DNA from: DAOTVC01 sp034437215
GTDB taxonomy: Bacteria; Chloroflexota; Anaerolineae; B4-G1; SLSP01
Assembly: GCA_034437215.1 (NCBI GenBank)
Contig: DAOTVC010000061.1
Location: 1-9,965, forward strand
Reading direction: 5' to 3'
DNA length: 9,965 bases
Shown here: positions 5,767-9,965 of the stretch, in pieces
Position numbering within the stretch: position 1 is the first letter of the stretch
Layout: every line of letters starts with the position of its first letter
Program-made: the position numbers and the translations under genes
The notes under the pieces: generated by a model
What the model was told of the DNA's origin: nothing
The model's input: only the letters and a program-made list of their open reading frames with translations
Databases searched by the model: none

Positions 5767-6774
5767 ATGGCACAAGAGTTGAACTACAAGGGACGCTTCA
5801 TCAGCCTGCGGGTCAAGCTGCTCGTCGGCTTCACGCTGCTCTTCACCGTCGTCTTTGCAGCGGCTTTCTACTGGTTCTTCACCTTCGCCACCAACATGGC
5901 AATGCGTCAAATCGAAGAGGACATGGTCAACACCCTCTACGGCGCCATCGAGGGAATCGACGCCGACGAGTTTGTGGCGCTGGCGGCAGAAGCCGAGCCA
6001 CGTGCCGACGGCCTCACCGACGATCCCCGCTACTGGGAGCACATGGCGTGGATGGAGACCGTCCACGAGATGGAGCCGCGCGCCTACCCCTACAGCTGGG
6101 TGCGGGGGGACGAGAGCGTGGAGAACGAGGTGCTCTTCATCGGCGACTTCCTGCGGGTCGCCGACCCCGAAAATGCCACCATCTTCCGCGAGCCCTACAT
6201 CAGCGAGGGCTCCATGATCACGGGCATGCTGGGGCTATGGGAGGACCTGGAGCCCTACGAGGACAAGTGGGGACACTGGATCTCCGCCTACGCGCCCATC
6301 CAGAACGCGACCGGGGAGCCGGTGGGCGGCTTCGGCATCGACTTCAAGGCCGACTACGTCTTCCAGGTGCAGGAGGCCATCAAGGATCGGGTCTTCGTCT
6401 CCTTTGGTATCACTTACATCACCCTCTTCACCCTGGTCTACCTTATCTCGCGCACCCTCACCCGGCCCATCAGCAGCCTCACGAACGTGGCCCAGGAGGT
6501 GGCGGAGGGCAACTACGACCAGGACATCCGCTCGCTCTACAAGGGCACTCGCCACGACGAGGTGGACGTGCTGGCGCAGGTCTTCGAGATGATGGTGAAT
6601 AAGGTCCGGGCTCGTGAGGAGGGACTCAAACGCCAGGTCCACGATCTGCGTATCGAGATCGACCAGGTGAAGAAGGCCCGGCAGGTCGCCGAGATCACCG
6701 AATCCGACTACTTCCTCAATCTCCGGGACAGGGCCCGCGCCCTGCGCCGCCAGTCCGACGAGGAGAGCACATAG
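5767..6774 (+). CDS. Membrane sensor protein with extracytoplasmic domain, HAMP and coiled-coil tail, no output domain
   Basis: A 335-residue protein. Membrane segment 1 is at about 17-40; an extracytoplasmic region (41-208) ends in a PAS/Cache-like pattern HWISAYAPIQNATGEPVGGFGIDF (three shorter blocks: WISAYAPI, GEPVGG, FGIDF, 171-193); membrane segment 2 is at about 209-228. A HAMP domain follows (229-281), with TRPISSL at 232-238 and DEVDVLAQVFEMM at 264-276. A coiled coil runs from about 282 to 310, then a tail with RQVAEITESDYF (305-316) and basic residues. There is no kinase, cyclase, GGDEF or methyl-accepting domain. The tail motif resembles one I recall after HAMP in cyanobacterial and Chloroflexota proteins, which would need a profile search to confirm. 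AAGGAG (5751-5756) overlaps the aminomutase stop; the gap is 15 nt, so it is last in the operon. It probably senses a small molecule outside the cell and signals through a protein partner. The ligand is unknown. Confidence 0.82.
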   Translation: MAQELNYKGRFISLRVKLLVGFTLLFTVVFAAAFYWFFTFATNMAMRQIEEDMVNTLYGAIEGIDADEFVALAAEAEPRADGLTDDPRYWEHMAWMETVHEMEPRAYPYSWVRGDESVENEVLFIGDFLRVADPENATIFREPYISEGSMITGMLGLWEDLEPYEDKWGHWISAYAPIQNATGEPVGGFGIDFKADYVFQVQEAIKDRVFVSFGITYITLFTLVYLISRTLTRPISSLTNVAQEVAEGNYDQDIRSLYKGTRHDEVDVLAQVFEMMVNKVRAREEGLKRQVHDLRIEIDQVKKARQVAEITESDYFLNLRDRARALRRQSDEEST

Positions 6775-6794
6775 CCGGGTATGGGTCCTTTGGG

Positions 6795-6918
6795 TTGGGT
6801 GTGTTTCACTTGAGTTAAACCGAGGCGTGAAACGTGAAACGTAAACCGTGAGGCGCTCACGTTTCACGCTTTACGTTTCAGCCACGGATAACTCACAACT
6901 GGATTGAAACACACCCAA
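6795..6918. repeat. 124-bp nested inverted-repeat element
   Basis: Perfect 14-bp ends: TTGGGTGTGTTTCA at 6795-6808 and its complement at 6905-6918. Inside is a second inverted repeat, 25-bp arms at 6828-6852 and 6856-6880, matching at 21 of 25 positions around a 3-nt loop (GCG). The arms are built of tandem 'CGTGAAA/CGTAAA' units, a type I recall as dispersed repeats in intergenic DNA of some environmental bacteria. No T-tract follows, so it is a poor intrinsic terminator, although it could stabilise the 3' end of the upstream operon mRNA. It is unrelated in sequence to the element at 1854-2016. Confidence 0.75.
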
Positions 6919-6946
6919 ATGGGATAGCCCTATGTAAGGCGGTCAC

Positions 6947-6974
6947 TTGCTTATCGGCGGTCTCTTGCTACACT
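6947..6974 (+). promoter_or_regulatory. Candidate promoter of the MinD-like operon
   Basis: TTGCTT (6947-6952) and TACACT (6969-6974) with 16 nt between them. The predicted start near 6981 leaves a leader of about 105 nt. The leader contains a possible hairpin, AGAAAG (7003-7008) with CTTTCT (7037-7042), enclosing CTTC/GAAG. A second, weaker option is CTGAAG (7021-7026) with GATAAT (7043-7048). Confidence 0.4.
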
Positions 6975-7085
6975 GATCTTGGAGCAGGGGGATCACAGGG
7001 CTAGAAAGTCTTCTCCAGGCCTGAAGCTTCCGTATGCTTTCTGATAATTGGGTCAAAGCTTTCATCACTCTTAAGGAGGCAGCTT

Positions 7086-7862
7086 ATGTCCACGATCGTT
7101 TCTATTCACTCCTTCCGCGGCGGCACGGGGAAGTCCAACATCTCCGCCAACACCGCGGCCCAGCTGGCCCGTATGGGCAAGCGGGTGGGGGTCATCGACA
7201 CCGACATCCAGTCACCGGGCATCCACGTGCTCTTCGGGATGGACGAGGACGAGATCGACAAGTCGCTCAACGACTATCTCTGGGGGCGGTGCGAGATCGA
7301 GGAGACGGCGTACGACGTCACCCGTCAGATTGGTACGGGCGAGGTCCTGCTCATGGGCAGCAACATCTACCTCATCCCCTCCAGCATCCGCGCCGGAGAG
7401 ATCGCCCGCGTGTTGCGCGAGGGGTACGACGTGGGGCTTCTCAACGAGGGCTTCCGTGCGCTCGTCGAACGGTTGGAGCTCGACTACCTCATCATCGATA
7501 CCCATCCGGGTTTGAACGAGGAGACGCTCCTCTCCATCGCCATCTCCGACCTGCTCTTCATCATTCTGCGCCCCGACCAGCAGGACTTCCAGGGGACGGC
7601 GGTGACGGTGGACGTGGCCCGCAAGCTGGAGGTGCCGGCGCTCTACCTCATCATCAACAAGGCCCTCTCCTCCTACGACTTCGACGCGCTGGGGGAGCAG
7701 ATCGAAGAGATCTACGGCGCGCCCGTGGCGGCCATCCTGCCCCTCTCCGAGGATGTCGCCCGGATGCAGTCCTCTGATATCTTCTCCCTGCGTTTTCCCG
7801 ATCACCCGGTCTCCGAGGCCATTCGCAACGTCGCCCAGATCATCGCCGATTCGGCCCGGTAG
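7086..7862 (+). CDS. MinD/ParA-family P-loop ATPase with an RGGTGKS Walker A
   Basis: A 258-residue SIMIBI-class ATPase. The deviant Walker A is RGGTGKS (11-17): the catalytic P-loop lysine K16 is kept, but the 'signature' lysine that normally opens KGGxGKS/T is arginine (R11). Walker A' is GVIDTDIQSPG (35-45, D38 and D40), and Walker B is YLIIDTHPG (134-142). ALYLIINKA (185-193) is the usual NK nucleotide-binding strand. The C-terminus (PVSEAIRNVAQII) is not a clear MinD-type membrane-targeting helix. AAGGAGG (7073-7079) lies 6 nt before the ATG. The gene starts a three-gene operon (gaps of 12 and 9 nt) with a zinc-binding protein and a winged-helix protein, with no minC, minE, parB or flagellar genes. 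A regulatory or positioning switch for a membrane or protein complex is more likely than cell division or plasmid partition. The exact role is unknown. Confidence 0.88.
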   Translation: MSTIVSIHSFRGGTGKSNISANTAAQLARMGKRVGVIDTDIQSPGIHVLFGMDEDEIDKSLNDYLWGRCEIEETAYDVTRQIGTGEVLLMGSNIYLIPSSIRAGEIARVLREGYDVGLLNEGFRALVERLELDYLIIDTHPGLNEETLLSIAISDLLFIILRPDQQDFQGTAVTVDVARKLEVPALYLIINKALSSYDFDALGEQIEEIYGAPVAAILPLSEDVARMQSSDIFSLRFPDHPVSEAIRNVAQIIADSAR

Positions 7863-7874
7863 GGAGAGCGGGAG

Positions 7875-8090
7875 ATGGTCTGTCACAAGTGCCGCCAGGA
7901 AGCGATGGGGATCTGCAAGTTCTGTGGGCGCGCCGTCTGTGAAGAGCACTACACGACGGTGACGCCGACGATGCTGGCGATGTACCTGGGACGGGAGAAC
8001 ACACCGAAGGCCGTGGTGGTCTCCAACGTCCTCTGGTGTGGCGAGTGCCAGCCGCAGCCGGAGCCCATCGAGATACCGGAGTTCTTCTAG
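7875..8090 (+). CDS. Small Cys-rich zinc-binding protein (B-box-like)
   Basis: A 71-residue protein with paired metal ligands: C3-x2-C6, C14-x2-C17, C22-x2-H25 and, near the end, WCGEC (C55 and C58). The spacing is that of treble-clef or B-box-like zinc sites and probably binds two zinc ions. There is no membrane segment or signal peptide. GGGAGAG (7862-7868) precedes the ATG, 12 nt after the stop of the MinD-like gene. Such small domains usually mediate protein-protein contacts. Its position between the ATPase and a winged-helix protein suggests an adaptor role, which is inference. I cannot name the family. Confidence 0.8.
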   Translation: MVCHKCRQEAMGICKFCGRAVCEEHYTTVTPTMLAMYLGRENTPKAVVVSNVLWCGECQPQPEPIEIPEFF

Positions 8091-8099
8091 GAGGGGGTC

Positions 8100-8459
8100 A
8101 TGGGGATTTTCAAGCACCTGCAGAATGAAATCGATGATCGTGAGAATCGTGAGGGGATCACCCTCGCCGAGCTGCTCGACCTCTCTCCGTCCCTCCGTCG
8201 CCTGATGAATCGGGTCACGCGCCAGGGCGAGCTGTCGGTGGCAGCCGCTGCCGACTACCTGGAGATGCCTCGGGATGAGGTCCGTGAGATGATGGACTCT
8301 CTGGTCAAGAAGGGCTATCTGGACCGCGAGGAGCGCGAGGAGGGCTGGATCTACAAGACGCGCTTCGCCCACAAGCGCGGTCGCTCCGTACCCGTCGGGA
8401 TCTGGTCGGCGCTCTCCAAGAGGGCCGACGATGAGCAGGAGGAGGGCGACGAGGAGTAG
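8100..8459 (+). CDS. Small winged-helix protein, putative regulator
   Basis: A 119-residue protein. The central part (about 30-88) has a winged-helix pattern: helix SPSLRRLMNRVTRQG (29-43), helix LSVAAAADYLE (45-55), a recognition-like helix MPRDEVREMMDSLVKKG (56-72) and a wing YLDREEREEGWIYKTRF (73-89). It resembles MarR/ArsR-style folds without a clear ligand pocket. A short N-terminal extension and a basic then very acidic tail (RADDEQEEGDEE) flank it. GGAGGGGG before the ATG is strong; the gap to the preceding gene is 9 nt. It may bind DNA or act only as a protein-binding winged helix. No clear operator was found near the operon promoter. Confidence 0.78.
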   Translation: MGIFKHLQNEIDDRENREGITLAELLDLSPSLRRLMNRVTRQGELSVAAAADYLEMPRDEVREMMDSLVKKGYLDREEREEGWIYKTRFAHKRGRSVPVGIWSALSKRADDEQEEGDEE

Positions 8460-8520
8460 CGTGCTGCTACTCCGAATTGCCCCCCTGATTTACCGATCCC
8501 GACATGAAAGGCTAAATGAT

Positions 8521-8559
8521 GGGCCATGCCCGGCATCGCCTGTGGCTCAAGCCACAGGC
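8521..8559. repeat. Two adjacent short palindromes (REP-like)
   Basis: GGGC-CAT-GCCC (8521-8531) is followed by a perfect 10-bp inverted repeat GCCTGTGGCT/AGCCACAGGC (8538-8547 and 8550-8559) with a 2-nt centre. The second is of a type I recall as a dispersed palindrome in several bacterial genomes. Neither is followed by a T-run, so neither is a convincing terminator. Confidence 0.65.
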
Positions 8560-8619
8560 TACCACGAAGCACGTGTGTTCCAGCAAGCACGCTGCCGGAA
8601 GCACATCTTCAGTCGACTT

Positions 8620-8730
8620 TAATAGGGGCGCCAACTCGCTCTCTGCGTCGGCGGAGGCCGACGCCCGGCGCGCGCAGCGCGCCCCAGGGAGGGACTTCAG
8701 TCCCGTCACACCTCGCGTCAACCTCTATTA
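8620..8730. repeat. Tandem hairpin cluster bounded by a short inverted repeat
   Basis: Three perfect hairpins follow each other: GCGTCGGC/GCCGACGC with loop GGAG (8645-8664), GGCGCGC/GCGCGCC with loop GCA (8667-8683) and GGGACT/AGTCCC with loop TC (8691-8704). The group is framed by TAATAGGGG (8620-8628) and CCTCTATTA (8722-8730), which match as an inverted repeat at 8 of 9 positions. It could be a REP/BIME-like cluster or a small non-autonomous element. The rest of the 8460-8825 gap shows no convincing gene; only a weak promoter-like pair TTAACC (8754-8759)/TAGCCT (8776-8781) was seen. Confidence 0.65.
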
Positions 8731-8825
8731 CCCGACTAAATATTCAAAGTTCATTAACCGCTGGCGGAGAGGTCGTAGCCTGACTCGGTTTAGCAGTACT
8801 CGTCCGGATCAGTAGAGGTGGCGCC

Positions 8826-9965
8826 ATGGGCTTGAATTTGCAGTCCGGCCTGGCCGTGCTCATCGCAGCGGGCATCCCGCTGATCTTTCTCTTCGTCATC
8901 TACACCCTCGACCTCTACGCATCGCGCACCTTCCGCCTCGTCCTCATCTGTTTTGCGTGGGGGGCGGTGGGCGGGATCGGGCTCTCCTATCTCTTCAACA
9001 GCTACGTCGCCGTGCCCCTCATCGAGCAGCTGCGCCTCGACTACCTCTTCCTCTACGTGGCCTTCGCTCCCTTCGCCGAGGAGATTCTGAAGTCGCTCTC
9101 GCTCTTCTACGTCTCCCGCCAGTCGGAGTTCACCTACTTCGTCGACGGCGCCATCTACGGCTTCGCCGCCGGCATCGGCTTCTCCATCACCGAGAACTTC
9201 CTCTACCTGAGCCGCAATCCGCAGATGGCCGTGCCCCTGGCCTTCGTGCGCGCCTTCTCCACCTGCTTGATGCACGGAACGGCGGCGGCGATCGTGGGCG
9301 CCGTGGTGGGGCGCGTTCGCTTCCAGCGGGGCTCCAGCCGGGGGATGGCGAGCGTCGCGGGTGCCGTCGCCGCCATCGTGCTGCACGCCCTCTTCAACGC
9401 CATCTCGCAGGGCGGCTTCGTCAGCCCACGGTTGGTCACCCCCCTCGCCATCGGTCTGGGATTGGTGGGGGTGGGGGTCATCGCCTTCTTCATCAACCGG
9501 GGGCTCAAGGAGGAGGGGGAGTGGTTGATCGAGACGCTGGACCGCAAGCTGGGGGTGACCTCGGCCGAGGCCCGGGCGGCGCGTTCCCTCGCCGACATGG
9601 ACGTCCTTCTCGAGCCCATCTACGAGCAGTTTCCCGACAAGGCGGAACAGGTGGAGGCGCTCCTGCTGCGGCAGGCGCAGATGGGCATCAAGCGGAAGGT
9701 GGTGCAGCAGGTCGAGAGCCCCCAGCTGCAGGAGAAGTTGGGCGGGGAGATCGCCGAGCTGCAGGTGGAGATGGAGCAGCTGCGCCGGCAGCTCGGCCCC
9801 TACGTCATGGCCTACGTGCGCAGCGTCTTCCCCGAGGGGGCCACCAACGTCTGGTCGCGCCTGGAGCTGCTCGCCGTGGAGAGCGGTCCCGCCGACCTCA
9901 AGCGCTGGAACGAGATGCTGACCGGCTCGCAGAGCGCTGCCCCTGTACGTAACATCTTCTCCCGG
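8826..9965 (+). CDS. PrsW-family intramembrane glutamic protease with long cytosolic tail (partial, C-terminus off the right edge)
   Basis: The frame is open for 380 codons to the window end. Residues 1-226 hold about seven or eight hydrophobic segments with the PrsW marks: FAEEILKSLSL (83-93, E85, E86 and K89), GIGFSITENFLYL (116-128, E123 and N124), MHGTAAAIVGAVVG (149-162, H150) and VLHALFNAI (185-193, H187 and N191). This family includes Bacillus PrsW, which cleaves the anti-sigma factor RsiW within the membrane-associated region; other members have unknown targets. After the last membrane segment (about 205-223) comes a soluble region of more than 150 residues, with an acidic, Gln-rich coiled-coil stretch at about 295-325 and a further domain (326-380). 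Known PrsW proteins are mostly near 220 residues, so this tail is an addition. GAGGTG (8815-8820) lies 5 nt before the ATG. It follows the MinD-like operon after a 366-nt gap and is probably transcribed separately. Confidence 0.85.
   Translation, partial: MGLNLQSGLAVLIAAGIPLIFLFVIYTLDLYASRTFRLVLICFAWGAVGGIGLSYLFNSYVAVPLIEQLRLDYLFLYVAFAPFAEEILKSLSLFYVSRQSEFTYFVDGAIYGFAAGIGFSITENFLYLSRNPQMAVPLAFVRAFSTCLMHGTAAAIVGAVVGRVRFQRGSSRGMASVAGAVAAIVLHALFNAISQGGFVSPRLVTPLAIGLGLVGVGVIAFFINRGLKEEGEWLIETLDRKLGVTSAEARAARSLADMDVLLEPIYEQFPDKAEQVEALLLRQAQMGIKRKVVQQVESPQLQEKLGGEIAELQVEMEQLRRQLGPYVMAYVRSVFPEGATNVWSRLELLAVESGPADLKRWNEMLTGSQSAAPVRNIFSR

Noticed and set aside
6795..6880. CRISPR array from the tandem CGTGAAA units
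   Set aside because: The units are contiguous, 7-8 nt long and imperfect, with no spacers; they form a hairpin instead.
6795..6918. Intrinsic terminator after the HAMP gene
   Set aside because: The hairpin is long, but no T-run follows on either strand.
7212..8372. 386-codon minus-strand open frame
   Set aside because: It lies antisense across three convincing genes (MinD-like, zinc protein, winged helix). It is a by-product of GC-rich codon use.
8754..8781. Promoter for the PrsW gene
   Set aside because: TTAACC and TAGCCT at 16-nt spacing match the consensus too poorly to list as a feature.
8516..8815. Open frames on both strands through the hairpin cluster
   Set aside because: Their sequence is the palindromes themselves (for example ACGLSHRR from the 10-bp palindrome). 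No ribosome site or domain was seen.

Overview
The window is GC-rich bacterial DNA with long codon-biased genes. It has three plus-strand transcription units and one truncated minus-strand gene. Gene content and the style of the intergenic palindromes suggest a Chloroflexota-like or other deep-branching, non-proteobacterial genome; this is inference, and no rRNA or marker gene is present to confirm it. No tRNA, rRNA, CRISPR array, transposase or integrase was seen.

Layout. (1) Positions 1-1736, minus strand: a single-chain ABC exporter, with an ATPase fused to an ABC-2 type permease. It runs off the left edge and has a good promoter and a TTG start. (2) Positions 1737-2286: a divergent intergenic region with a 163-bp inverted-repeat element, a 'GCAAAGG'-type repeat, a plus-strand promoter and a structured leader. 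The leader carries several sequence signatures of a cobalamin riboswitch. (3) Positions 2287-6774, plus strand: a tight four-gene operon encoding a nucleotide-transporter-like (NTT/MFS) carrier, a D-Ala-D-Ala-ligase-like ATP-grasp enzyme, a KamA-family radical SAM/PLP aminomutase and a two-TM HAMP sensor without an output domain. (4) Positions 6775-7085: a second, unrelated inverted-repeat element and the promoter of the next unit. (5) Positions 7086-8459, plus strand: a three-gene operon of a MinD/ParA-like ATPase with an altered deviant Walker A, a small Cys-rich zinc-binding protein and a small winged-helix protein. (6) Positions 8460-8825: a cluster of short perfect hairpins. (7) From 8826 to the right edge, plus strand: a PrsW-family intramembrane protease with a long cytosolic tail.

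How the genes may work together. In the first operon, an aminomutase that moves an amino group from C2 to C3 sits beside an ATP-dependent carboxylate-amine ligase, a membrane carrier and a membrane sensor. A plausible reading is production of a beta-amino acid, its ligation into a dipeptide or conjugate, and its transport. The substrate is unknown, and the aminomutase lacks one of the two lysine-reading aspartates of true lysine 2,3-aminomutase. The second operon and the PrsW protease look like a regulatory group (P-loop switch, zinc protein, DNA-binding protein, membrane protease), but nothing in the sequence proves that they interact.
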